DNA from: Branchiostoma floridae
Taxonomy: Eukaryota > Chordata > Leptocardii > Amphioxiformes > Branchiostomatidae
Length of the DNA stretch: 60,000 bases
Direction of reading: 5' to 3'
Assembly (NCBI RefSeq): GCF_000003815.2
Contig: NC_049993.1
Coordinates: 4,281,555-4,341,554 of the forward strand
Shown here in pieces: positions 1 to 11,149 of the stretch. Each line of letters starts with the position of its first letter. Within the stretch, counting starts at the first letter, position 1. The translations under genes were made by a program, and so were the position numbers. The notes below the pieces were generated by a model that worked only from the letters and a program-made list of their open reading frames with translations, searched no databases and was not told the DNA's origin.

Positions 1-3000
1 CACCCAGGACCCCACCTGGTGACACAGACAGTAGGAGTGATGAGTTGGACTTTCACAATGGTACATACTTAGTTACATCTAACGTTAGATACAGGCCTCT
101 GTAAAAATGACAGCATCCCTGACAAAGAACCAGCATTTAAAAAATGCTTACTTTGGACACTTTTCTGACTGGCTGGCCATTAATGACCATAAATAGGAAT
201 AGTAAAAACAGCCTGGGATGCCTCAAACATCTGAGACACCATCAGAAACATCTGTTTTTATTTATTTATTTATTTATTTGTTCAGCTGTTTACAAACAGC
301 CAGGGCTGCCAAACTAGCCATAGGCTATTGTCAAGGGCTAACCCTGTACATGTTCGCACATGTTCGCACACGACAGGTTATACCGCCCCTTACGGGGTGA
401 CACACCCGTCCGGGTGAATGATGTAGATCACCATGTGGCTGATACGAGACAGAGGTTCGCCAGGCCTCCATCCAGGTGATTTGAAGTGAATCACCAACTC
501 CCGACAGAAGGATTTGCACCAACGCACACCGCACCATCGCACGTGTGGGGGTTCTTTAACGTGCATGGGGTATGGCTCTCCCCATACACGGGACCTCCAT
601 TTAACGTCCTATCCGAGGGACGACTCATTTTTCACTTGTCTTTACTTGAGTAAAGTGAGGAAAGTCGTGTAAAGTGCCTTTCCCAAGGGCACAAGACCGG
701 CAACACGGCAGGCGGATTCGAACCGGCGAGCTCTCGGTCACGGGCCGAATACACTACCACTGTGCTACGCGGCCCCACATACGCGGCCAAACATCTGTTT
801 CAACAGCTGTCTGTGCATACTTCCAATACATGCAGAAAGGAGAGAACAGGACAAATCTCCATGTGTTGCTAACCTCATAGGTGTAGTTTGGGCAGGACAC
901 CAGGCTGAAGAGAGAAGTGAAGGGGTTTCCTGTGGGGTACGGGATGGAGCGTGTCTTGGTGCCTGCAGGAAAAATTATCAATTTATTCATCAATAATATC
1001 AGTAGTCTCAAATAGATATGGGCACAACTACATAAGAATGGTATATCCAATCTATAACAATTCGCAAATGTTTTAGATTTCATTTTCTGTTATAAATTGT
1101 GCTTGAACTTGACGTACAGTTACACATTGTGCTATAACGTATAAGTCCATGTTGGTCGTATGAATACATAATCAACACAACATTCTATTATCACATCTGT
1201 TCCTCAAAGAGTTGAGTTTCCAGCCCAAAGCAAGGAACTTGGAACAATCTGACTCTTAAATATACCCAAGATTAATATTATATTTTACCTGGAGGTCGCA
1301 TGTTCATGAAAGCCAGGTGGATGGACAAATTGCCCAGTTCATTGATCTGAAATTTTATACAAGAAACCACATTTATATATAGCAGAGGGAAATGCAATCA
1401 CACATTCAATGCATCGATATCCAGCAAAAGTACACACAGGTAACCTTCATTGGTGCAAAACTATAATTTTTAGTCTATAATTGAAAACTGTACTTATCAC
1501 AACTTATCTTTGCTATTGTATGAATAGGTTGGAAGTATAAGTCCATCATGTCAGTTTGAAATTACATAATAATTTTAGTAATACATGTACATAATAATGT
1601 ATGTTTGTTTGGAATACTTACCACAAACCCTGCCAGTGCTGAATACACTTGGGGATCTCCATATGCTGAAGAAAGGGGGGGGGGGGGCACAAAGTTCAAC
1701 ATTACTACATGTGTATATATACAAGACTTGAACTACTGTGAAAAAGAATTTTTTTTAACATGCAGTCTGTATTGATTAATATTCCCAAAAGTAAACCAAT
1801 CCAAAGTTTAAGACATTGAATTCTCAAAACAGTAGCAATGCTTATTCAATGTATGACCTATGACCTTACCAGGTGGGGTGTACAGGGGGTGGTTGATGTA
1901 GTAGGAAACAAAGGCTGCAAACCCCCAGTAGTAGCTGCAGTTCTGGTACAAACATACATGTGCATTTTTATAGTTGGTTAGCATACAATAATTTCAGTAC
2001 TCTACTTCAGGTATAAAATCTAATGGAAAAGTGAACTAAATGCATTCACAAAGGTTAACCACAGACTTGGTATGATACGCTTCATGAGATTTACCAGTTC
2101 TGTGAAACATTAATTTTGATTTAAAGGGGCATTCCACTCCAGAAGGGAGTCTTGTTTTCCAATAGATAATGTGTCAATGAATACATAATCAGCCGAATTT
2201 TTTGGAATTCACATTGGGATGAATTACGTGATGTGTGTTTTATAAAACAATAATGACACTCACTAAACCCATGCAGACCCTACCCATGCATTCCCTATAC
2301 GCATAGACACTTTGTTTATTGTACATATTTTCGGAATAAATGAGGTACGCTAAGCACACCGAGAAGGCAAATTGCTCATAAGATAGCAAAGAATACAAGA
2401 ACAAGACGAGATTTCTTAGCGAACCTGAAATTAGTTTTGTAACCGTACCTAAAAGTTTTGCATTGTATTCAGCCATAGGATTAATTCAATTAGAGGGTAC
2501 TTGGGGAGTTTAGTAGAACATTGAATGCTTTTGAGGCATGTGGAGCAACTGGGTACTTTATCGTATAATGTGAAGTAGTATGCAGTTATCACTTCCTAAA
2601 ATTGATATCTATCGGAAAATAACACTCCCGTGTGGAGTGGAATGCCCCTTTAAGGAATATGTTAACACAATGCCCTACCTTGAAGAGGTTCCTGATGGGC
2701 ATGGTGCCATGGGAGAATCGGTGCACAAACTGGGTCTCCAGCACACGTTTCACATAGTGGAAGGTCCAACAGGCAAAAGCAATGCTAAAAAGCAAACATT
2801 TGAAACTTGCAATGAACAAACTGAATGAATGAATGAAAATTGATTACTTACAAAAATTTTGGTACATATGAAAGTTGAAAATGGACTGAGAGTCAAACCA
2901 GTGAACTAAGGGCTGCTAGCCAATCAATTGGAGTTGGGGGTTCAAAAAGCAGTCTTTAGTTTAGGGCATATTATTACTCGAAATGAAATACATGTTCTCC

Positions 3001-5705
3001 ATTGGTTTCTTTTCAAAGATAGCTCTAATAAGTATGTCCGTATAAAACAAGGGAAGTCAATGACAGAAAAACTCAGACTGACTGCACGACGGGGTGCGTC
3101 TTCGCCTTGGTAACTCCGTAGATGAAGGCGGGGCGCAGGTAGAACAACAGGTACGCAGCGATGGGGCCGGAGTACTCACACAGGAACACCTGTGAGAGAC
3201 CAACAGTGGAAAGCATTTACACTGACATGTTTTATCATCATAAGTTATATCATAACTTGCCTTTTCTTGAGATGGATTTTATCAGCTATCCCTGAAGATT
3301 TTGAACTTTCCGTTTAGCATCTTGTTCTTTAGATGCCCAGTTACGAAGTGAGGTTAAATGTATGTGCAAGTTTTCATCCAATGTCTTTAGTACTAGCTTG
3401 ACATTTATTTATTTATTGATCTTTAGGGTAGTCCCTTCAGTTAACGTAGTAACTGATTTCCAAGGGAGCCCTATATACATGTTCACACATGTTCGCACAA
3501 CGACGGGTTATACCGCCCCTTACGGGGTGACACACCCGTCCGGGTGAATGATGTAGATCACCATGTGGCTGATATGAGACAGAGGTCGCCAGGCCTCCAT
3601 CCGGGTGATTTGAAGTGAATCACCAACTTCCGACAGAAGGATTTGCACCAACGCACACCGCACCATCGCACGTGTGGGTGTTCTTTAACGTGCATGAGGT
3701 ATGGACACTCCCCATACACGGGACCTCCATTTAATGTCCTATCCGAGGGACGACTCATTTTTCACTTGAGTAAAGTGAGGAAAGTCGTGTAAAGTGCCTT
3801 TCCCAAGGGCACAAGACCGGCAACACGACAGGCGGATTTGAACCGGCGACCTCTCAGTCACGGGCCGAATACACTACCACTGTGCTACGCGGCCCCACAT
3901 AACATGACATGAACATGTCATGAACAAGACAGGTCCGAGATGTTGACATTTCTCCCCACCGTTTTCCAGCCTATCTGTGGTCCCAGGTCCCGTAGGTACA
4001 GCTTCCTGTCCCCCACCCTCAGGTCCAGCGAGCGCACAGTCTCCTCATCACTCAGGTTACGGCCCTCTGAAAATTGTAAAATGGAGACAGAAAATTCAGT
4101 TGGGATGTCGAGCTGCAATTGTCACAAAAAAGTTTGAATGGCTCCAGAATACAAAATGATATACTGTAAATGCATTTAAGTTCGCGGGGATTTAATTTCG
4201 CAAATAGCGGGGAAAATGACTTTTCGCGGTGGTTTTAATTTTGCGGTAACACCATCCGCTGCAGTCTAATACCATAATAATAGAACATTTCTGCATTTAC
4301 AGTATATGGGGTGAAGCTTGCTGTGAAAAGACTTATGGACATGGCTAGGAAGGAAACAGAAATGAGAGAAAGGGAAAAGAAGGGAAGGAAGTATGGAAGG
4401 ACAAGAAACAACTAAGACTTACTTGGTTCCAACCTGAGAGACTGTCTGGCTGGGTAGTACCTGGGAACTGTGGTGAGAGACACATGTAATATTAAGAATC
4501 CTCAAACTGAAGTGAGATACCATAGCAGCAGCTGTGCCAATGATCATGAAAACAAGTATAATAAGTATTTCTACAATTGCCAATTATAAAACCAGAATGA
4601 AAAGGGTTGGCCTTTTGATTAAGAAGTTGCAACATTTGTTCTACTCACATTGTTTGTAGATCCATTTTTTCAGGTCCAGCACTGTGGAATAGTTGTCCAC
4701 CTGGGGGAATAATTAGAAATCTTGTGTATCTTTACTCTATTAACGCTACTTCACCTTTATTCGTGGGATAACCTATATCCGTTGTTTTCAAAACACAGTA
4801 TTTAGGGAGCGACCGACGGTGGTTTTAAACTGCAATGTTTTGAAAATACATGTATATACTGCAATTTAGAGCCACAGTCCGTTGACTTATTATCCCTATA
4901 TACTCTGTTTTTTGGAAACAACGGATATATGTTACCCCATGGATAAATGTGAAGTAACCTTAGCTTTATACATATCCTGCAATGATAACTTGTACAAATG
5001 TAATTTGAAAAACACAAATGAACAAACTTCTGCCTGAGCTCTGGTGCTGAACAGGACTTACATGGTCCAGACAGGTTATCTGCTTGCCTGACTTGGCGTG
5101 AAGAATCTCGATCTGTAGGGAAGCGACAAAAAGACTTTATTAAGTATGATTGTGCATATTGATGACAGAATTCATTCAAATACAATCCTCTCTACAACTG
5201 GGTGAAAAAAAGCTGAGAATTACTTCCTTCTTCTTTTAGCATAAGAAGAGTTAGACCATGATATAATTATTTGACCCATACGATACATTTTGTATTAGCA
5301 AGAGAAAGTAAGGAGGTTAATTAATTTAACCTCCTTTAACCTGACCTTGGAGAAAGTGAAATACTACTAGCCTACTAAACAGTAGGACAGTACAGTAAAA
5401 TTAGTCATGATAGGGAAATATGTGTAGTTACTTGCAAATGTTATGCTATCCTAGTTTTTTTTCTATAACTTAAGACATCTCGTTAATATTTCTGATATGG
5501 GCGTGGTTATGACCATGTGCATAATTTGCACTTTGCATCTAAGCATTATCAATTTGTAACGTTTTAACACCAGCGCGTTTTGTAATGCAACAACGCCCAC
5601 AAGTAATGGTGCTTTTGTTCCGTAATGTACAAAGCCTTTTCTTGATCGAGATAGCGTTCTTGTGATTAGGAAGATTAACAGATAAAGAAGATTTCGTACC
5701 TCCAT
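1..5705 (-). CDS. TECR: Trans-2,3-enoyl-CoA reductase, 3' end off the window
   Basis: Catalyses the last step of each very-long-chain fatty acid elongation cycle (trans-2-enoyl-CoA to acyl-CoA, NADPH-dependent) in the ER membrane. Coding exons, all on the minus strand in gene order: 5700-5705, 5062-5112, 4649-4700, 4423-4467, 3960-4066, 3083-3189, 2679-2784, 1870-1942, 1622-1665, 1289-1346, 874-962, 1-15 (incomplete). All have AG acceptors and GT donors and join in phase to 251 codons. Residues 1 to about 85 form the ubiquitin-like N-terminal region ([35 protein letters not shown]); the rest is the steroid-5-alpha-reductase-like membrane domain ([39 protein letters not shown]). SCPNYTYE carries the tyrosine region considered catalytic in this family. 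The human protein is 308 aa, so about 50 residues lie beyond position 1. The start exon encodes only Met-Glu before a GTACG donor. The call rests on near-continuous match to remembered vertebrate TECR. Confidence 0.95.
258..788 (-). repeat. tRNA-derived SINE, copy 1, in TECR intron
   Basis: Read on the minus strand, the element starts with a tRNA-like head near 780 (A box around TAGCACAGTGGTAG, B box GGTTCGAATCC), continues through a conserved body with CTTGTGCCCTTGGGAAAGG, and ends in a (TAAA)n tail at 258-279. A perfect 12-bp target-site duplication, AAACATCTGTTT, sits at 246-257 and 789-800. It lies in the last TECR intron of the window. Confidence 0.9.
2125..2649. mobile_element. MITE with TTAA target duplication
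   Basis: A 525-bp element with a 17-bp perfect terminal inverted repeat AGGGGCATTCCACTCCA, flanked by TTAA at 2121-2124 and 2650-2653. TTAA duplications are typical of piggyBac and Kolobok; the family cannot be fixed from this copy. The interior shows no recognisable transposase. It ends 26 bases short of the donor side of TECR exon 2679-2784. Confidence 0.8.
3403..3903 (-). repeat. tRNA-derived SINE, copy 2, in TECR intron
   Basis: Second copy of the SINE at 258-788, same orientation and clearly alignable over most of its length, including the CCCTTGGGAAAGG block and the tRNA-like head near 3895. It lies in the intron between TECR exons 3960-4066 and 3083-3189. The target duplication is less clear (TGACAT on both sides). 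The (TAAA)n tail is at about 3402-3418. Confidence 0.85.
4162..4304. mobile_element. MITE, TACTGTAAATGCA family, in TECR intron
   Basis: A 143-bp element with inverted ends TACTGTAAATGCA / TGCATTTACAGTA and an interior rich in TTCGCGG and AATTTCGCG motifs. Two relatives lie at 9314-9468 (right end lost) and 50231-50438. Flanks suggest a TA target. Confidence 0.8.
4744..4958. mobile_element. Short MITE in TECR intron
   Basis: About 215 bp with long imperfect inverted ends: the left side has CTACTTCACCTTTATTCG and TATATCCGTTGTTT, and the right side carries their near reverse complements. It lies between TECR exons 4649-4700 and 5062-5112. No coding potential is seen. Confidence 0.6.
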
Positions 5706-5856
5706 TGTTGCAGAGTGATCGTCCGATCCAGTCGTCCGACACCGACCTACACAACCTGACCTTTGACCGATCAAAGGTCGGTCAGGAATCGGTGGGCGAC
5801 ACGGTGCGATCTTTGGGAGTATTGCACGTTCTTGCGTTGCGCCACAGGGACATTTA
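5706..5856 (-). promoter_or_regulatory. TECR 5' flank with DR1-like palindrome
   Basis: The sequence just upstream of the TECR start is GC-richer than its surroundings and has no repeat. At 5757-5768 it reads TGACCTTTGACC, on the minus strand a direct repeat of AGGTCA-type half-sites spaced by one base (DR1, the RXR/PPAR/HNF4 class), with one mismatch in one half-site. The same bases are one arm of a perfect palindrome, GACCTTTGA-CCGA-TCAAAGGTC (5758-5779). The site is about 55 bases upstream of the ATG. Binding is inference. Confidence 0.45.
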
Positions 5857-6545
5857 GAATAGAATAGAATAACTTTATTGCGCAACAATTGTAACAGTTA
5901 CAATGTATGGCAATGTGAACAACTATATACTAATACAAATAACTAACAACTAATGTAACATAATATAACAGTATAAACAATCTAGTGAGTATCATAAAGC
6001 ATTATCTCGTTTTTGCAATGAGTTGTAAATAAATTGGCCAACGTAGGCAGATATATGAACAGGACATGATAATATCAAATGGAATACCTCTGACCTAGCA
6101 TGTGGTAGTACAATTTCGGACTTACATACAATATTTTGAAATAACTTTTGACGGTCTTCTTCATAAGTCGGACAATCCATTACAAAATGAAATTCATTTT
6201 CTATGTCATTATGGCATGTGGGACAAAGTCTCTCATTGGCTGGTATGTTGTATTGTCGGCCCTTTTCAATTTGTAAGGTGTGTGCACTAATCCTTAGTCT
6301 CGTTAGGTCATTTCTAAACAATTTGTTTTGAACAGATGAAAGATATTTTTCGAAACAGAATTCTTTTTTGATTTTACAATAAGTACTGAGTTTGTTAAAA
6401 CTTCTTAATTCTTGTCTCCAACCAGAGAGAAACGTGTCTTGCAGACGAGTGTCGTTTTTCCAGAAAATGTTGCGTTCTGCTGAACGATAAGTGAATAGAC
6501 CAGTACATTGTAGTTGAAAAATTTCCGTTGAGGAGATGATTTTAT
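5857..6545 (-). mobile_element. 5'-truncated non-LTR retrotransposon with RT C-terminal zinc motif
   Basis: On the minus strand an open frame runs from about 6500 to the stop at 5992. It encodes the C-terminal end of a non-LTR ORF2-type protein: a basic helix region (KEFCFEKYLSSVQNKLFRND), LRISAHTLQIEKGR, then a zinc-finger-like CPTC...HFVMDCP motif (zf-RVT). The 3' end is AT-rich and closes with a short (AGAAT)n-like tail at 5857-5871. There is no endonuclease or polymerase core, so the copy is truncated. It inserted about 150 bases upstream of the TECR start. A diverged relative is at 10040-10640. Confidence 0.8.
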
Positions 6546-6579
6546 GAAGATATCGTCCTTTATCGTACTCTTCAAGCAG

Positions 6580-6730
6580 AGGTTGGGCTCTGGCTTTTAT
6601 GCCAGGCGTTTCTTTTTGGCGTTTTTATCGGGATTTCTAAATTTGTACTCTTTCGTGATGTCTTGCAGCTGCGTACAAAGTCCGATAAAAACGCTTAAAA
6701 GAAACGTCAAAAACATTCGGAGCCTAACCC
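6580..6730. mobile_element. 150-bp foldback MITE
   Basis: Imperfect inverted arms (GGTTGGGCTCTGG... and ...GGAGCCTAACC) that include GCGTTTTTATCGG on both sides and cover most of the element. No coding potential. Confidence 0.6.
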
Positions 6731-7415
6731 CTGCTACAGTTATCGCATAGACCAGTCTATTTCAGGCGTGATAATTACATTGTGCACGACTTTAATTCTA
6801 AATCATCAAATGGTGATGATCATGGGCCTTGCAAGTTAGTCTCATTGACTCAGTGGAGTGAGTTCAGGAAAGACACAATGAGCTTTCTCGTGATTTGCGG
6901 AGAAAGTTCATCTGTTTTGGCCAACCCATTATCGGCGCGGAACTTGTCTTTTCAAAGATTTTACCGAATCCTGCTCAAAGTACAGTATGTGATTCTTCAA
7001 AGTATGCACCACAATATGTGTCTTCCGCAGATATTTGTCGCTTGTAGCTCATTCCTTTGATAGAACAACGTACATGCATTAGGCAATACAATAGAGGCAA
7101 ATGAAAAGACCCAGGCCCTTTGAACCGTACACCGTGATTTCCTCTTTTTAGTCAATGATTATCGCTTTCGGGCAGGCCTGCCGTAGATGTGGTACACAGG
7201 AAGGAAGAATACCATTTGAAGCTGTAACATATAAAGGTAAAATAGCCCCTTGGCAAAATGGGTGGATCCGTTGTGTCACAATCCAATTGGTAAACCTTTT
7301 CAAATCTTACCATGTACGGAAGCACATACGCTTGAGGGGCTAGGGTGGCCCATTTCATGAAATAGTGATATCTAGATATTTGTCCCTTGTCTCCGCACAC
7401 AAGAAGACATGCGAA
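6731..7415. other. No gene seen
   Basis: Only short chance frames are present. I see no domain, no paired splice sites around a coding-like stretch, and no terminal repeats. Confidence 0.5.
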
Positions 7416-8136
7416 TAGAGTCAATTCCGAGTCACCGAGAGGGTTTTAAAATAATATTTGTAATAAGTTTGAACTATTTAAAGTAAAAGAGTTTTTCAGT
7501 CACTATAGTTCTAACTTGTTCAAACAATTAAAAATGAAAGTTTGAACATGTTTGAACCTATTCATATTTGTTGGAAACATTGGGAAAGTAACAATACGAA
7601 TATCTCTTTATTTAGAACAATTTTCAAACATCTATGTGCTTTTGTTATTGTTCCAACATGTTCCAACAATTTGTGTCATTTTTCCCTCCGTAAAAACTTT
7701 TATTGCCCCAATAAACAAAGGTGCTAAGCTGGGTCCTTTGTCTGACCTTGTATTTTTAGATTTTCTTCAGAAGACACTGGTGAGTCTTTTGTGAAAAGGT
7801 GGCAGACAGACATAATTTCCTGTACTTGGCAGGGGTGTGTGAATTGCCCTCTTTCCAGCCCACTGCCCCAGATACAAAACATAGTATCAATGTTCGAACA
7901 TGTGATCACAAATGATGAATCTATGTTGGAACAATTTAGAAACTAACAGAAATAATGTATTTGATGTTAGAAATTTTTATAACATGTATGAACACTATAG
8001 AAAATATTTTGAACATCACACAGATGTTATAAATAGTTCTAAACAGTTACTTATCACAGTTAGATTATTACAAAGATTTCCAAAATGTTGGAACAAAAGG
8101 CAAGAAAAACCCTCTCGGTAATGTGGAATTGACTCT
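7416..8136. mobile_element. 721-bp MITE, TA-flanked
   Basis: Inverted ends of about 30 bp: GAGTCAATTCC...GAGAGGGTTTT at the left and AAAACCCTCTCGG...GGAATTGACTC at the right, flanked by TA on both sides. The AT-rich interior repeats GTTGGAAC and GTTTGAAC-like motifs on both strands. No transposase is seen. Confidence 0.7.
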
Positions 8137-8392
8137 ACTGACCGTTAAATATCTTTTATTTAGACAATTACAAGTTGTCATTATTCATCATTGAACAGAG
8201 TTGTTGTTCAGAAGTATTACACAGTGACGAATACAATGTCAGGTTCATCCCTGTAAGGTAACGGGATGATGTGAATTGCTGTACAACGATAGCATTTCCA
8301 AACAGATATTGATGGGGGAAAGCCGCCGTAATGTCTTTTTCTCACTCGCGAGGACAACACGAACTTGTCAGAAAAAATTTATCAGTTGCGAT

Positions 8393-8808
8393 TAGTGGTG
8401 CGTACCTAAACTCAATTTCAGGTTCAGGTCCGGATTCAGGTCCAGCAGTTCAGGTTCAGGTCCGGACTTAAAGTCCGGACCTGAACCCATCATTGCATAT
8501 TATTTGCATTTTTTAGGGGGGGGAGGTGCATATAAAATTGCATGTTAGCATGAATTGAAATGCAATGTGAAAAATACATGAAAATGATAGACAGCCAGTG
8601 TAAACACGAACTGTTTTTGTCTTTTTCCAGTGCAAATTTTACTGTCTATGGAAGGTTTTAAATGGTTTAGAACAAAAAAAAGGGAATATAAGTGACAGAT
8701 TGCTTTTTGCAAGTCCGGACTTGTCTCCGGACATTTAGGTTTTTTTTGGACTTGGACCTATACATTTTAGGTCCAATTCCAAGTCCGGGCTTTAGGTACG
8801 CACCACTA
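8393..8808. mobile_element. hAT-type MITE, GGTCCGGAC family, copy 1
   Basis: Inverted ends TAGTGGTGCGTACCTAAA / TTTAGGTACGCACCACTA with a perfect 8-bp target duplication GTTGCGAT at 8385-8392 and 8809-8816. The interior near both ends repeats AGGTCCGGAC and AGGTTCAGG motifs, as expected for subterminal transposase-binding repeats. Related copies are at 23224, 26961 and 32518. Confidence 0.9.
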
Positions 8809-8816
8809 GTTGCGAT

Positions 8817-9313
8817 CTTCCCTCAAAACTGCTGCTTCGAGATTCGTGGAGCCTCTTAAGCTACAAATTGGTGATTTTGCTGCATCCACGTCCCTAATTT
8901 CCATCTACTCCTCCAGTACAAGTGTCACGAGACATGCCGCGTGCTACCGCTCGGAAAAGTGTGGCGTTTTGTATAACCGCGAGGGGAAAAAACATGATAC
9001 TATTGATAGCTTAATTACCTGCCAGCATGCAGCATTCCCAGAATTTCCCACGTCAGAAACTTAAGCAACATCCAATTTATTTCTCAGCAGGTTCATTTGA
9101 AATTCGAGGGCGATAAGATATACAACTCTTACACTGCTTCTAGCACCCAGAAGGTGAGGGATTTAAGAATAGTTATTATCGTCTTATATGCATAAGACAA
9201 GTATCGGAATATCCGATAACCTCCTTGGAATATCCCATCTCCGAGGATTTACTGGTAGCTAAGAGCCAGTTTGGTAGTGCTTTGACCACCGGTAATTCTG
9301 CCCGGGGATTAGA
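8817..9313. other. No gene seen
   Basis: An 84-codon frame at 8810-9064 overlaps the transposon end and has no recognisable features. Nothing else is seen. Confidence 0.5.
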
Positions 9314-9468
9314 ATCTGTAAATGCAGAAATGTTCGCGGTGGATTAATGAATTTAAAACCACCGCGAACATTTTTCCATAACAGTAAGAGACTACAGTGC
9401 ATGGTGCTACCGCGAAATTAAAACCACAGCGAAAAGCCCATTTTCCCGCTACCGCGAAATTAAATCCC
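9314..9468. mobile_element. MITE, TACTGTAAATGCA family, right end lost
   Basis: The left end CTGTAAATGCAGAAATGTTCGCGG and the GCGAAATTAAA-rich interior match the elements at 4162 and 50231. The right terminal repeat is missing after AAATTAAATCCC. Confidence 0.65.
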
Positions 9469-9469
9469 T

Positions 9470-10035
9470 GATCATCGATCTACTCTGACCCACTGGCGTC
9501 TTCAGGGTACATTCGTGGAGACAATAGACGGGGAAAATTACTTGTTCGCGCATGCGTCCTGTGATACTCGGTGCACGCAAGACGTGGATGATGTTTGAGG
9601 ATTCTCCACATTTTTGTATGCTTTCTAAAGGATGAATCACTCTAAAGCTGCACAAAGTAAAGGTCAAAGATGACAAGAAATCGGATAAAATGTCTGCAAA
9701 AGTTTGCATGGAATCGCTAGTGCACCAATGTCAATGTAGGTCGGTGCTCTCAATTGCGCACACAACCCGGGAGTAAAGTCAAACACGAGGATGAAATAAC
9801 CGCCCAAAATAAGTATGACAAACAATCAGAACAAGCTACGTAGGAGCAAAGAGCAAGCAGGCTACGACTCAAGTACCATTGCCTGCCAGAAATAAACTTG
9901 GTTCATCTCCTAGGAGACTGCTTGAGGTTGAAATGCCCTAAAACGCATTAGTTTCAAATTCGCCTATTTGGCGACCTTTCTCAGTAGGGTCGATGTGTTT
10001 GCTGATGAAGGTGATATTTCTTGTGAATATGATAA
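9470..10035. other. No gene seen
   Basis: Mixed-composition sequence with short frames only. No repeat ends or RNA gene recognised. Confidence 0.5.
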
Positions 10036-10039
10036 TAAC

Positions 10040-10640
10040 AATAATTTATAATAATAACTTTATTGCACAACAATTGTACGAGGTACAAAGTATGGCATCT
10101 ACATAACTACAGTTCTATAGCTTAACTAACTAATACCGGAGTTGTAGTATGGGATAAGCTTCTTACAATCATTGGAAGCTTTTACAATCAGTTGAGGAGT
10201 TTCTAATATCCAAACCTTCTTTGATATATTTTCCTATATCTGCCATGCAGGGATTGTCACATGTCATGATGTATTTGAATTTGCACTTCAGGTCCATTGA
10301 GATAAATCCTTGTGTATAAAATGACAACCTTCTGTATAGAGAATTGCGTATTTCAGACTATTTGGGACATACAATCATAAAGTGATATTCGTCTTCAATT
10401 AACTCTGGACAGAATGGACAAACCCTCTGGTCGATAGGGATTTTTTTTTAATCTCCCGGTTTCTATATGTAATTTGTGACAGCCAGTTGTGTGATTGCCC
10501 TACGAACGTCAAGGCTCTTTATGGTTGAAATGTAGTTCTCTTGCTTGTAATGCTTGTTCAATGTAGAAAGAGAGGAGAGTTTAGAATTGGTACGTAAGGG
10601 AGGGCAGCTGTTGGTCTTGGTCTCGATGGGGTTTCTTTCA
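10040..10640 (-). mobile_element. Degraded non-LTR retrotransposon 3' end
   Basis: The 3' end (ATAATAATAACTTTATTGC, then CAACAATTGTAC) matches the element at 5857-6545. Read on the minus strand, the interior gives a broken version of the same zinc motif (CPFCPELIEDEYHFMIVCP) and an upstream NKHYKQENYISTIKSL block, with stops and frame breaks. It is an old truncated copy. Confidence 0.7.
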
Positions 10641-10896
10641 AGAGTTCATCGATCAGAATAGCTGCTCATCTACAATTTAATCAGCATGGGTGTTAACGTT
10701 ACTCGCCTTTTATGTATTCTCTAGCGCGTTACAACAGATTTTTTTAATCTGAAGAAAAAAAAATTGAATTTGAAGAAAAAAGTATTGTTTCTCTACATAG
10801 TCATCATGATTAGCAATTTCTACGATGTTACCGGATAGTCACAGAATATATACAAATGAGGTGATAGGAAGGCATGAGTTTATCAGGTCCTCTGAA

Positions 10897-10923
10897 ATAT
10901 GTGTGTATGTGTGTGTGTGTGTA

Positions 10924-10988
<65 letters not shown>

Positions 10989-10989
10989 A

Positions 10990-11022
<33 letters not shown>

Positions 11023-11025
11023 GTT

Positions 11026-11101
<76 letters not shown>

Positions 11102-11144
11102 TGTTTGTGTGTGTGCACGCGTGTGCGTATGTGTGTGTGTAGTG
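10897..11144. repeat. (TG)n microsatellite
   Basis: About 250 bp of nearly pure TG repeats interrupted by TTTG and TATA units. It creates six long mirror reading frames of Cys/Val or Thr/His that are artefacts. Confidence 0.98.
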
Positions 11145-11149
11145 TTGGT

